Source: Cunninghamia lanceolata | Taxonomy: Eukaryota > Streptophyta > Pinopsida > Cupressales > Cupressaceae | Direction of reading: 5' to 3' | Length of the DNA: 64,000 nt | Assembly (NCBI GenBank): GCA_027924645.1 | Contig: BSBN01000187.1 | Span: forward strand, 11,364,001-11,428,000 | Shown here: in pieces, positions 46,371 through 59,494 of the stretch | Numbering within the stretch: the stretch's first letter is position 1 | How the letters are laid out: each line of letters opens with the position of its first letter | Position numbers and translations under genes: made by a program | Notes under the pieces: model-generated | What the model saw: the letters and a program-made list of their open reading frames with translations, nothing else | Database searches by the model: none | Told to the model about the DNA's origin: nothing

Positions 46371-49152
46371 GATGATGTTCGAGATGATGAGATTTATGTT
46401 GAGTAACATCATTTCAAAGAATCTAAGGTATGGATAGGGTGATGGGAAGGATAGGATAATGATGAAGAGATAGGATGATCATTGAAAGAATAGGATGAGG
46501 ATGCCCTCTCGAGAGGATAGGTGGATTGAACAAACATGGGTAGGCTCTCGAAATGAAATAGATTGGTCAAGGAAGAAAGGATAAAGGAATGGATAGAAGA
46601 AATGAATGATGTGTTATGCTGCAATGAAGGTGAGAAACCATGATGTTTGATATAGCACTAGACATTATGCACCAAGGTATAAGGACCAGGGTGACAATGT
46701 GTCTTGTGCCCCAGCATAATACAACCTTGTCTAACGTATGAGGAAGAAAACTTAGATAATTGAAGTCCAAATGTACAAAAGGTATGATGTGACCTTAGAT
46801 GCAAAGGATAGTACAAAAAGCTATTCCAACATACACAAGATATGAATATTAGCTGGAAAGATATGGATTTGATATAGATGTGAGATAAAAAGATAACACA
46901 CATAAGCAAGCAAGCAAGCATGCACAAATGATACAAAAACAAACAAGGTATTGCCCTTGTCAAGCTGTAAACCAATGATTAATTGATTGATTGATGATGA
47001 TTAATAGTGTTGTCATTACGAGGAATGATATATCTCATTGATGATGATGATGATTGATTTGGTTTGGTTTACATCAAGATTAGGATCAAGACCATTGATG
47101 TGATTAGATAATTTGACAAGATTTATTAGCTTGATTGGTATGGATAAAGGATGACTTGCATTTGGATCATTGCTTGGATTGACTTGATAAGGATGAATTC
47201 ATTGAAGAAATGATTTTATTAGAATGATTTGATTGATTTTGAAGAAGTGATTTGATTAGAATGATTTGATTGGTGTGGTTTGATTTGATTGATGTGGGAG
47301 ATAGATTATAGAAGAAAAGAGAGATGGATGAAGATGATGGTTGGTGAAGATTAGAAGAAGGATGGAAGATGGAAATGGTCTATCTCCTATGCCTAAATCT
47401 AGGTACTTCCTTCATATCCCAGATTGCCTACATACCCTATATCCATGGGATCAAGGCACTTAACGATAGAGATAGGATGTAGTTTTGATTTTGGTTTATT
47501 GATGGTGATGATGAAGGTGGATGGATTGATGTGATTTATTGGATGTTTGGTGATATATTATTTTATTGATCGGATGATATGGATTGGATTGATGTGATAT
47601 TGATTAACTGATAGATTGGCTTGATTTGATGATTTGATGGATTTGATGGATGTTTTGATGATATATGATGTTATGATATGGATTGAATTACTTTTGATTG
47701 ATTGATAGACTGGCTTGATTTGATGATTTGATTGGATTTGTTTTGATGGATTTGATTTTATTGCTTGGATTTTCTTATGGCATATTTGATTTTTTTGGAT
47801 TTTTAAAATATTTTGATTTTTTGGATTTTTAAAATGTTTTGATTTTTTTGGGGGGGATTTTTGAAACCTTTTGATTTTTTTTTTTGGATTTTTGAAATGT
47901 TTTAATTTTTTTTTGGATTTTTGAAATGTTTTGATTTTTTTTGGATTTTTTTGAATATATTCCAATGGATTTACAATTTGGGTAGGCTTTGTGCTTGGTA
48001 CCAATGACAAGGGGGAAAACCAATTCTAGGTGCAAGGAGGTAAATGGGATTGGATGAATGGATAATAGGATGGGTGATTAGTAAATGGGATGGAAGGCTC
48101 ATAATAGATGGATGAGATGGAAGACTCATGATATATGGATAGATAGAAGGATAGGCTATGGAATGGAAGGCTCATGATAAATGGACAGATACAAGGATAG
48201 GCTATAGTGGATGGATGTATGCCTCATAATGGAGTTAGGATGTGATCTCCAAAGACTATGTCATATAGGAATAACATGCCCCATTCTAGGTAGTAGACTT
48301 AGGATTTTACATGACAAAGATCATGATGAAAGGATGACATGATGTATTTTACATGATAAGGCTTATGATAGGTAGATAATGATAGGATTGTTTGGAAAGG
48401 GTTAGGTATATCAAGGGATATCCAAAGCATGTTTAAACATTTTGCCCCCATATATTTATTAAGATCAAAAGGAGGAAGTGAGGATGAATAGATTTAATAT
48501 GATAGGTATGTGGGTGTAATGGATAAGGATGGTAAGTTATGGAAAGATAGGACAGGATAGGATGGAAAATGATAGTGTGATATGGATGGGACAATATGCC
48601 CCCAAGTCTAAGTGACATAGAAGATCAACCTACACATGATGCCTGTTTGCCAAGTTTTCATCATGGTACTTATCCAAGGTGCTTATTTACCAGGTTTTCA
48701 CCATTGGACAAAGGGATTTCTCTTTACTATTTTGATTTTTTGATTTTTCTTTTTTTTTTTCTTATTGGGATAGCATGACAATTACACATGGCACCTGTGA
48801 GCAGGTTTCCACCATGGTAATGGATAGGAGGGACTCAAGTGTCGAGTGCTATGAAGGTTGATAGTCCCACTAGACAAATTTCATCACATGGACCATGTCA
48901 TTATGCTCAGAGATGTTGGTAAGGGATTGCATGAGAAGAAGATGGATTAGGTGGATAGTGGATTGTGAAAGGAAGGATAATGGATGGGGGAATGTGGATT
49001 ATGTAGGAAGTATGCAAAAGTGGATGAAAAGTTTATGCAAAATCATGGACCATAGGGAATTGATTGGGAAGATATGTAGGATAATGAATGAAACATGGGG
49101 AGGTGGAGGTATGAGGAAATGTTGTGGAATAGAATGGAACCATGACCAATGG
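46371..49152 (-). other. Copy B 3' internal region, non-coding, GAT/T-rich
   Basis: Where an autonomous gypsy element should have RT, RNase H and integrase, there is only low-complexity GATGATTGATTTGG-type DNA and short ORFs with no domain. It contains the T-rich tandem repeat at 47785-47955. Confidence 0.6.
47785..47955. repeat. T-rich tandem repeat, ~30-bp unit
   Basis: About five units of a GATTTTTTGGATTTTTGAAA-type word with variable T runs. The minus-strand Lys/Phe-rich ORF (47558-48010) is an artefact of this repeat. Confidence 0.85.
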
Positions 49153-50707
49153 TTACACACACCATGATAAACACTGAATCTTTTGATTGGAAGGTGGTGT
49201 AGAAAGCAATGGAGGTGTTTTTGTAGGGGATGGATGATGGAGTGATTTAGGAACCCACATAGACTTAGTATTTTTACAATTTTTGCTTTGCTTGTGGAAT
49301 TTTTGGGATATTTGGATGGAATAGGATTTTTGGATGGAAGTGGATGGTTGGGATTTTTGAGAGGTGGATGCCTCATTTGATTTTGTTAATTTTTTCTTAG
49401 GGATCCAAACCATTTTGCTTGTGGACTTTTCTTTTGGAGACATGGGCTTAGATAGATTTTTTGGATGGAGTTTGCTTTAATTCTTTGCATTTGTGCTCTA
49501 AGGCATGAGGATCCTTAGGATTTTTGGTGTTATGAAAGGATGCATCCAAATGTTTAGTTTTGAATCCCATGAATATGATGGAAGAGGGGTTGGTGGAATG
49601 AGTGGAAGCTTCATGTTTAGATAATGTGTGCATTTGTTGGTCATGATTAGGATTTTTAGGGGACTTATGGATAAATGGATAATTAGGCATTGGTAGAAGT
49701 GGAGGAAAAGTAGATGGAGAGAAATTTGGAGTTGAAAGTAATGGAGGTAAATTGGATGGAGGGAAATTAGTAGTTGGAAATAATGGAGGTAAATTGGATG
49801 GTGGAAGGTGTATGGTCACATGCTTTTGACATTTGTAGGATGATGGAGGTAGAATGGCCACATATGTTTTGGGTATATGATGTGGTTTGTAATGGAAAGT
49901 GGACTTAGGATGCATGGAGGAATTACCAACATCTTGGCCTTGTTTACCTTGGGATGTGTATCCAAGGCCATATGAGTGTGGGGTGACCTTGACATGGATT
50001 GGCTCCAAAATACCTTGTTCATGAAGGCCTAAGCCTTTACCTTGGTAGTTCATGTTTTGGAGGATGCGATGGACTATGGGACTATGTGTAGTTTGAGAAC
50101 TAGACATGAGTTCATTATTGGATGGAGAAGGTGAGGTCAAGGACAAAGGTTGTTGTTCCCCTAAAGAAGAACACTCATGAATGAGGGTGGATAGACCAAT
50201 AGGATATGATGGTGGATTTTCAACATGGTCAATAATGGATGTTGAAGGATCATTAGGATCTTGATTATCATTATGTTCTCTAAGATCCAAGGTATTTGTT
50301 TGATCTTTTATGTTGTCTTGAGGGACATATGTCTCATCATGACAAGTAGATGTTTGGTCATTATGGATAGGGCTAGATGGATGATGGATAGGAGTAATTT
50401 GGATATCTTGCTCATGGGTGGATATGGGAGTAGGGATAGGATGAAGGTGCTCATGGATAGCTTCTTCATCATAGGTATCATCTTGATCATGGAATGGATA
50501 AAGTTTGGCCAAGAGGATCATCATAGTTTTCATGATCATAGATTTAACCTTGATCATAAATGTGAGCATAAATAGGATTAAGTAGGCTATGAATGGGATA
50601 AAGTTGCTCACAAATAGGGACATGATCATAGAAAATATATAGGTCATGGATAAGTGGAACTTAGAGATGCTTTGATCTTGATTTGGATGAAGGCTTGATG
50701 TTTCCAC
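49153..50707 (-). pseudogene. Copy B: linker with G-patch-like motif
   Basis: A 419-codon frame (49448-50707) and a following frame (49153-49443, MVWIPKK near its start). Around residues 211-245 of the first is a G-patch-like stretch, VHRILQNMNYQGKGLGLHEQ. G-patch domains are known between protease and RT in some plant gypsy polyproteins, and the position downstream of gag fits. The flanks are Pro/Ser/His-rich. No protease active site (D-T/S-G) is evident upstream, so either it is lost or this is a non-autonomous derivative. Homologous pieces lie at 11996-12480 and 41690-41885. Confidence 0.6.
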
Positions 50708-51046
50708 ATGCTTTGGATTATTTTCTTAAGATAGGTCTTGACTTTGGATGAAAATGAAAGGCTCTTGTATGGACTTAACATGTTCTTGTATAGGATTTTG
50801 GTCAACAACATGAAGGTATGATGACTCTTGACTTGGATTCATGGGGGATTCTTGAATAGGCTTGATGGCTTGTGGGTCACATGATGGGCTTCAAGGGCTA
50901 GGCATGTTAATGGAGGGCTCTTGAAGAGGCTCAAGGATAGGTGGACTATCTAAAGGAGTTGTAGGATTGGACATGGTGTTGGACTCTTTTATAGGCTCAT
51001 GAATGGGTGTTTGACATGGGGGTGTTCTATCCCTTTCTAGTAGCCA

Positions 51047-52459
51047 TTAGATCACATCCTTTGCAAGTGTATGGGTAAATGGGAAATATAGGGGAAGGAT
51101 AATAAGGCTAGATGGAGTTGTAGCCATGGGATTAGGAATTGTTATATGGATAATGGGATTAGATGGGCTAGGACTTGGATTGGATGGAGGGATAGTAGGA
51201 TTGGATGGATTAGGATTGGGATTGTATGGTGGATGAATAATGGGAGGAGATGTTGTAGGCCCAACTTTACCACAATTTATTAGGTTTTTGATCAATATCT
51301 TAAGTTTGGCAAAATTGAATGTGGTATGGCCCCTAACCCTATGGTATGCACAATAATGGTTTTCATTATACCATTGGGGTATAATGTACATTTCTTCAAA
51401 GGGTTCTATCGGTGGTAGCTCAATCAAATTTGCTTGGACCAATTGTTGTACAGTTATCTCTAAGGGATCCTTTGGTGGAGGATTGGTGGAACATGGAGAT
51501 GAAGGTGATGAAAGTTGTTGGACCAATGGACTATGATTGGGATCACATGAAGTTGTTAGGATAAGACTAGTTGGCTCATGTGTCGGCATATGATTGGATG
51601 GTGGAGGTAACTCATAGGATGTATTGGCTAGATTGGTATCTCGCTTGTCAAAGGATATTAGGTCTTGTATAGGATAACTTGGGCTTGCTTGATTTATGTA
51701 CAAGGGGCCATTTGGACTTGCATATGCTTCTTGTTGCAAAGGTGGACTTAGGTCTATCAATGGTGCTTCTTGTGAGGACACTTGGTTGCCTTGTGGATGG
51801 GTTTGGTGGTCTATTAGAATGTTGGAATGGGGAATTAGATAATATTGGGGTGGAAGTTGATAGGTTGATGTTGCATAGGTTGATGTAGCATTGTCATGAT
51901 AGATGGATGCATTAGGTTGGATAGATGACACATAGGATTGGTGTGGAATTTCTTGAGGTTGGGACGATGTTTGGACTTATTGTTGTGAGGTGATTTGTTG
52001 TTGTTGTTGTGGTTGGAATTGTTGAATGGGTTGATGTTGTTTTGATTGAATGTGTTGATGTGATGATGATGGAGGGGTTGCATAGGATAATGGTTGTTGA
52101 GATATGGATTGATATGGATAAGGGTTAACATTAGAATAGGTGTGATAGGTTGATGAAGGATTGATGTGACATGTGGATGGATGATGTTGATATGATGATG
52201 TAGGTGATAGATGGGATTGAGATGAAGGTTGTTGATAATGAATAGATAGAGGATGATGTGCTTTTTGGGTTTGACAAGTGGCCATGAGATGTTGGGCTTG
52301 CACTATGAGTTGTCGCATTTGAGGTGATTGGCTTGTTTGAAGTTTTTGGATGACAACATGGACCTCTTGAATGGTTTGTTGATTTAGAGGTGATTGGTTT
52401 GCTTGAGCTTGGTGAAGTAGGTGAATGAGTTATTGTGCTAGGTCTTCAAATGTTGTCAT
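51047..52459 (-). pseudogene. Copy B: gag of the gypsy-like family, two premature stops
   Basis: One frame runs from ATG at 52459 to a stop at 51047, about 470 codons, broken only by TAA codons near residue 10 and at 51977. The N-terminal half is Gln/Pro/His-rich and low complexity. Near residue 365-395 it has PQWYNENHYCAYHRVRGHTTFNFAKLKILIKNLI, a form of the Cys/His motif (C-x2-H-x4-GH) typical of plant gypsy gag, here missing the last Cys. The major homology of the capsid is not obvious, so the protein may be shortened. Confidence 0.75.
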
Positions 52460-54710
52460 ATTGTCACACAAGTGTTTAAGTCTTAATACCTTTTTGGCGA
52501 GTACTTGATTAGGATTTATGGTGATGATGATTTGGATATGATAAGATGATGATTAATTGGATGATTAGGATGATTTGGCTTGGAATGATTGGGTGATGTG
52601 TAATTATTAGGAATGTGTATGGATGTGACTAGGATATGTTTAGGATGAAATTGATATGGATATGATTAGGATATAATATGGAATGACAAGATTGGATGAC
52701 GTGGATAAAATTGAGTTGGATATGATGTGTAGGATGACTTGTTTATGTGTTTGGTGTTTATAGATTGATTTGGCAATGTTAAAACAAATGATTATGCATA
52801 TACACACATGAATCACTCACGCAAGACACATAAGAAAGTTTAAATTTGAAATTGAAATGTGATGATTAAGCATACACTTGTAAACACATCAACAAGCCCT
52901 AAGACTAGTCACGTGGGTATGGCCAATTAGGTCTCAAGCTAGGTTGCACAAGGTTGACTAAGGATGCAATGAAAGAGAAATCCTGCCACATAGCCAGGAG
53001 AAAGGGGTAACCCAGCCTTCACCTTCACTTCCCAAAGGTATAAAGTTCTTTGGGGCTTAGCCAAGAGTGATAAGATTTCAACTCCCAAAGGAGGGTGTCA
53101 TTCGATTCAACCTTGGTTGAGGTCATCCCTTGGAGTGGTGTGTCTCCAAGAAGGCCTCCTAGGTAGGGTATGACAAAGGTGAACCAAATGAGTTGTCACT
53201 TGATTCACACTCATAGTTTTTAATTGAACTTTAGAAAATGAAATGTGTGATCAAATAGTTCAAGCACTTGTTCTTTTTAGATCCAAAATCCAAATGTGTA
53301 GGAAGACACTTGTTTGTTTTAAACCAATTTCAATGATGTGATTGCAAGCAATGTTCATTTTAAGCCCAAAATCCAAATATGAGACAAACAATGATTAAGA
53401 GATGAAAGATGAAACGAGTGCACCTGGGGTTTTTTGCTTTCCAAGTTGTTGGTGTGACTGATCCAGACACTACTCCAGCTCCTTTGATGCACATAGAAGC
53501 CACAAAATTGAAAAATGACCAAGTAAACTTGCAAAGAAGACCGTTATGTAAAAGAGATGAAATATAATAAAATCTGATTAAAATAATTTGATATAGCTGA
53601 ATAGATTGCATAAATAGAAAATTTAGGAAATTTCATCAAAATTGGATCAATTTTGCTCAAGTTATGCTTGTTTGAAGTATGAAATGAAGCTGAAATTTGA
53701 CTACAAAAAAAGACTGAAAAATGAGACATTAACCTAATAATTTCTACTCATCTGCGAAGTTCATCTTGTTAGATTTCTGATGAGTTCTCATTTGCACAAT
53801 TTTGATACCGTATGCTCCTGTTATGATAAAAAGAAAAAATTCACCCCCTTATGGCATGTAGAAGGCACAAAGGGAACCCTTTCCACCCTAACCGCTAGTA
53901 GTTAATGATGTTGTGGTCACATTTAACTATTAAGAATGACAGTTATTATTTATGCTAGCAATTAAGGGTTTAGCCCCTGGTCACCCATATGACTAGGGGC
54001 TGACCCAGAGGAAAAATAAAAAGAAAATTAGAATGAAGGGTGGTGATCACAACCCCCTTTTCCTGGTCACCAATGTGACCCTAGCTGAATGTTGACTCCT
54101 CCCCTCCTGTGGCTAAGTCCAAGTAGCTAAGTCTAAGCCACCAGTGATTTCAAGGTATGGTTGAATCTTTTAGGATATGGTCAACTAGTTTGTTGAAGGA
54201 AGATAGGTGTTTAGAAAATGACGATAGTAGATTGTAAACGACCTTGGCCTATAACAATTTAACCAGAGGTGAATGAAGAGGTCAAGGATCCTATAGTACC
54301 TAGCAAAGATCAAGTGAACTATGGGTGGAGACTTTTAAAGAAGTAGATGAAGACCTTTAATCATGGTAGATGAAGACCTTTAAAGTGGCAGATGAGCCAG
54401 GGAGTGGGGATGGGTCTTGGCTGGGTGATAAGCATTGTCGACAAAGGAAATGAGGATAGGGACAAGGCAGATTTTGGTAGAGAAGTGGTGGCATGGAGGG
54501 TAGTCGAGAGCCAAGTAGGGGAGATTAGGAGGTGACTGGTATTACCAAACCTCCAAGATGTAGAGATTAGGAAGCAAGGGTTTTGATTTATGCTTACAAG
54601 CGGTGGTCAGATCAAAAGAGGTGGTGATAGAAGTGGAATCCGGGGTGGCGACCAATGGATCTTGGAAGGTGATGGGCAAGGATCAACACCTTAGGGTTTT
54701 GTTGGTACCC
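52460..54710 (-). mobile_element. Copy B: 5' leader and partial 5' LTR
   Basis: Non-coding. 52460-52790 is GAT-rich like the copy A leader. 53740-54090 matches 17190-17560 of copy A. Similarity fades around 54100-54700, and I do not find the expected LTR right end (GTGTCTACA), so the LTR appears truncated. The ORF at 53360-53611 is not called. Confidence 0.5.
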
Positions 54711-57700
54711 CACTTAGGTTTAGGGCTTTAAGCATGTCTCATCAAGGTGTCCTCCATTTTCCTTAAAGTCCTGTAGTCCTTTTCACTTTATGCTCTATTC
54801 TACTATCGACTGCTTGCTAGGGGTTTCCGGTTGCTTAAGTTGTAACTTAAGTCTTCTAACTCATAGGGTGACTGGTCCCCCTTTGCCTAGCGTTACCTCC
54901 TATTCCCCTTCACAGTGTAAAAATATTAAGTCTCAAGTCTTTAGGAGGTCAATGGATGCCACATATATGAATTTTGTACCATCACAAGGAATCTTTGATG
55001 ATGTCATTCACCCCTTGCAATGCTGCGACGGAGCACCAACTGTCGATTGAATATTATAGCCATTCAATCAAGGACATCAGGATGACAAATCAAGCATTGC
55101 TAGGTGTCAAAATGAAAAGAGATCTACAAAGAGGATGAAATCTGGCGGTTGCACAAGCGTACAAGGGAATCTTTCATAATAGAATATTCTGCGTGCTGGC
55201 GCGACATGATGACATGTGGCCTGGTCTCATTTAAAGGGGTACAAAGTGAATGATGAGGGGATATGTGGATGACTTAGTGCAGTCATGTGGAGCCTAAAGG
55301 CAATGGGCCATCTCCAGCTATGATGCTGCGAGATGACGCCACGTGACGGGGACCGATGCATAGAAGGGAAAAGTGATGTAGAGCTTACACCTCAAACACC
55401 ACTAAGGGGTCACAACTAACTTCTCAGGAGGAAAGACAATGTAGGGGATGGTAGGGAAAATATGACATTAGGCCTCTATGGGCCTAACTACTCCATTGAT
55501 CTTCTTACTAGACATGACTGTCTTCTCATTTTCCATGCTTCCAAGACTAGGCAACAACACCATCTTTGGGTTCATATACATGGGCTCTTTTCTAGACTTT
55601 CTAGGGACCCTAGACCATTATGGTTGACTTTCCCAATCTCAGAAAACCACCACAATTCTCTGGAGCTATCTCCTTGTACCACTTCCTTCATAGACTGACC
55701 CACTTCCTTATAGCCCTCAAAAAGGGACTGTTAGACAATATCTTGATATGTAGACCTCCAAACTAGACTTTTATGGGCTTTTTGAGTACCCATTATCTTT
55801 TTCTTCAACATATTAAACATGCACTATGGGGTCCTTTGGAACACAATCCCCAAATCATGACTGTACTGATTCCCAATAAGGCCTAATTAGGCCAGTTTTA
55901 CAAAGGGAGTACACACAAACTCAATGCCAAACTTCTAAATCCTATTCTAGAGGGTCCACTAGGATGTAAATGGGCTGATTTCAAAGGTTTTATGGGTTTG
56001 ACACCTTTCAACTTTATTATATGATCAAATCTTCACTCCACCAAAACTAGTTTACCAAATTCATGATGCAAATAGACTCAATGGCCCCAAAATCCAACTT
56101 GTACTTATCCCTTGCTCATGCACACAAAACCCATTAGACAACACACCATCTTAAACGTATTCCACCCATTTTGGGGTTCTAACATAGCAAGATGGGTTGG
56201 GAAATAAAAAAACCTCACTAAAACCCTCAAAACAAGGGTTTAGGAACAGTCTGCACAAAAATGGTTATAAAATGCCTAAACTTTGATGAAAATCTCTCCT
56301 ACCCAATGCAAATGAAATATCAAATGGTTCCCCAACTGATTTTAGTCATTTTCCCTCTTGAAGGTACTGTACGGCCTCATCCAAAACATTGGAACAACAA
56401 ATATACAGAAAATCAGAAATTGCAAGACAGTAAACAATATCTTCTTCCTCTTTTCTATTCAAACTTCATCCATATCCAATGCCTCAACATGTGAGAGGTC
56501 TCTTATATATGTTTACCATGAATTCCTCTATTAAAATGCTCCCAAATCGTCAGAAAAGGCTAAAAATAGCCCAAAACTGATTGTTTTTCCTTAAAAGGCT
56601 AATTGACTAAAAATAGACTATCCTACTGCAGTCCTAACAAAAGAAAATGCCTATTTCAGGCCTCCACTATAACATAGTTCCTCTAGAAGGCTTCAAATAC
56701 ATTATTTTGAAACTCTCATAGTCTTCAACAAACAAAATTTTCAAATATTTGACTTAAGGCCATCCTAGGTGCACTGCAACAAAAAGTCAAAGGAGTATGA
56801 CTGTCAGCATGGTGAAGTTTCATTTGCGATGGACTTTTCAAAGGAGCCAGTGTGGATTCTCATTGCTAGTGATCATTCCAAAGCGTCAATCTAGCAAAGG
56901 GAAAGCCTGGATCAATGGCTAAGATTCAAACTTGAAATGGCTCTTCGTCAGCATAATTTTTGCCCTCCTCCATACTGAAGTGATTGAATCTGTAGCACGA
57001 CCGTGAACTAAAACATCAAATTCGCTCATTTGATTGAGGAAAAAGTTACATAAACAACAAATTTTTAGGGATTTCTAACTGCTTCAGCTCTAAAAAATTG
57101 ACCCAATGATCTGATTGTATCTTGAAAAAGTCTGCCAGAGGTAGATGGCCGGTAGCTTGTTTGCTCCTTTAAAAAGGAATCATGGCCACTCTATCAAGGG
57201 GAGTGTGAGTTGTTGGGTCTTCTCCTTTGGACTTTGAATACAAGGTACTCACATCTTTGGAAGGCATGTCCTGCTACAGAGTTGGTTCTTTATCTGGGTA
57301 TACAGTAGCCTCTAGTTTGTAAATGATATTTTCCTGTATGATAATATTCTATCTAGGTTGAATTAAATGAAAAACATGACATGTGTGTCTTGTTCATGAT
57401 TATCTCCTTTGGTATTGTCTTTTCTCTTTCGAATAAGGTTATCAAGGATATCTGAGTTCTTCAGTATACATTCGTTGTAATGTATGTCTAGTTTCCTGCT
57501 TCTACTCAATGAGTAGATTAAATAGGCTCTAAATCAGATATAGGGAGGGGTGTCATGTCAAAGGATTTATAAAGTATGATCATGAGCATTACTCTTTTGT
57601 GGACTTATTGTTGTAAGGCAGAAATATTTTCTTAGGTCCCTTGGGTACAAATTTAGGTTATCATTGGAGAACATTCACATTTTTAGGCTTGACTTTGTTG

Positions 57701-58489
57701 CCTAGATAAGAGACTGGTCTGGGGACTTGTCTATTCAAAGGGTCTAGGTAAGTCCCATAGCTCCACTCACTAACCATCTTATCACCTCTATCAATTAGTT
57801 TGTAGGAGTAGAATTAGGACCTTGCATGCTCTTTGTTTTAAACAATGTAGATAATCCAAGATTGTTGTCAGCTTGGGATTCATCTTGCAGATCTTGGTGT
57901 GGAAATGGGAGCATTCTGTCTATGTTGAAAAGTTAAATATTTTGATTTGAGCTAGCCAAAGTTAAATCTTTTGTTGTAGGGATTCCCCCTAGGTGCGGAA
58001 GAACTTGAAGTGAAGGGGAGACATGTTTAAACAACATCCCATCTCTGTTGGTTGAATTATGTAGTGAACCTATTGATAAGAAGTGACAAGCCTTTAGGGT
58101 TTACTGCCTAGCGATCTAGAAACCAACTGAACTAACAACTCTTCTAGGGATGACTTGTCACATCTTTTGTCATGGAGTCTCTGAAGTACCAGTGATGGTT
58201 TGTGTGGAGTTTGCATAATAATAGTGGTTTATAATTCCCTTTGGAGGGTGGCAACTTTGCTTACTGTTGTTGCAGCAAGAAAGAGGAAAGACCATATGGC
58301 GCTCTACTGGTGGTGAATCTAGAATATAAATTTGCCTTCTTAATGATCTGTCGACTCTATTGATTGAACCTATTTGAAGCAGCAAAATTTCTAGGTATTC
58401 CATCCTTTTGTACTCAAAATGATTCAAATAAAGCAGTAACCTTGGTTTTTCTCCTAGAAAAGGCCACTTTTTGAAAAGAATAAAGCCCT
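54711..58489. other. Unassigned intergenic DNA
   Basis: About 3.8 kb with no recognisable coding domain on either strand; the ORFs here are at most 86 codons and show no domain. One tRNA-end-like word (GCGACGGAGCACCA, 55025-55038) could be an inverted primer site for a minus-strand element, but no paired LTR was seen. Confidence 0.4.
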
Positions 58490-59254
58490 AAATCTCAAGG
58501 AAATTAGAGGTTACCAGAATGCTATTCCCAATAAGCTTAGAACTTGTTTGCCAAAATGTAGTGGAATAAATTTTGAATCGGCAAACAAACATCTGCAAAA
58601 TCTATTAGAGGCTAAAGATGTTTTAATGAAGCCCTTTGTTCAGTCATTAAAGGATAATGCTAGTTTGGTTTTCAATGTGGGTCCATCCTGTAATGATGGG
58701 AACAAAGATCTTACTCAGCCTCAGGGAGAGAAAGATGCAAATGCAGAGTTCCTTTTAGATGATGAAATAAAAGGTGTGTCTTGCAGCAATAGGCATATCC
58801 TGGCTAATCATGAATATCTACATAAGGAGGATATGCAGGTATTCACTCTGAATACAGGGAAATATGGCTCAAGGAGTGTTAACATCTAGATCTGTGCCTT
58901 TTAGATGATGAAATATATCTAGATGGATACTTCCTTGAGGATGATGACCACCTTCACAATGCAAGGATTGAAATGTTTGATTCTCATTGCATTGGTGAAG
59001 AAGGAAAACATGATCGTTATTCAGAGATGAATAGAGTAGTTGCAGATATTTATACACTTGGGGATAGTATTGACTATTCGGGTGACTATAGAGCTTCAAA
59101 TGATGGGCTACATTCTACACCTTTTCTTGGAACATTCCAAGAAGAATTAAATTATGAGATTGTTGAGCTCGATGATGGTGGATACCTGGGAGTTTCTAAA
59201 AGTTTATATGATCATGAAATGTTTTTGTACCTAGATATTATTTGTTTAGTATAG
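58490..59254 (+). pseudogene. Possible remnant of an unidentified gene
   Basis: Two adjacent open stretches in different frames: 58548-58889, whose frame is also open upstream from about 58490, and 58885-59254. They read as ordinary, non-repetitive protein sequence with even composition. The phrase LLDDEI occurs in both parts (58755 and 58895), which suggests an internal duplication or a repeat. No domain recognised. A frameshifted pseudogene or a retro-copied exon is possible, and so is chance. Confidence 0.35.
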
Positions 59255-59494
59255 AGGAGCTCTCATTAGAAAGGTAATTTTCAAATAAAGATTGAACTAG
59301 TCTGTCTATAGCAATGGATAGTAAGGCAAGATCAATTCTGTTGTAAGAGAATAGACACAATCAGTAGCAAGGTAAAATGCTACGGACAACTCAATGTTTT
59401 CAGCATTTGCTTGAAGAAATTAGAAGAAAATGTGGGAGTACTAGTTCTTCCTTTGAAAGTATAATTTGTGATGCAAGTTGGTGTAGGTGACTTT
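59255..59494. other. Short non-coding gap
   Basis: Nothing recognisable before the copia-3 LTR. The five bases preceding that LTR (ACTTT) would be its TSD, but the partner is outside the window. Confidence 0.5.

Noticed and set aside
47558..48010. 150-aa Lys/Phe-rich ORF
   Set aside because: It is produced by the T-rich tandem repeat and shows no protein-like conservation.
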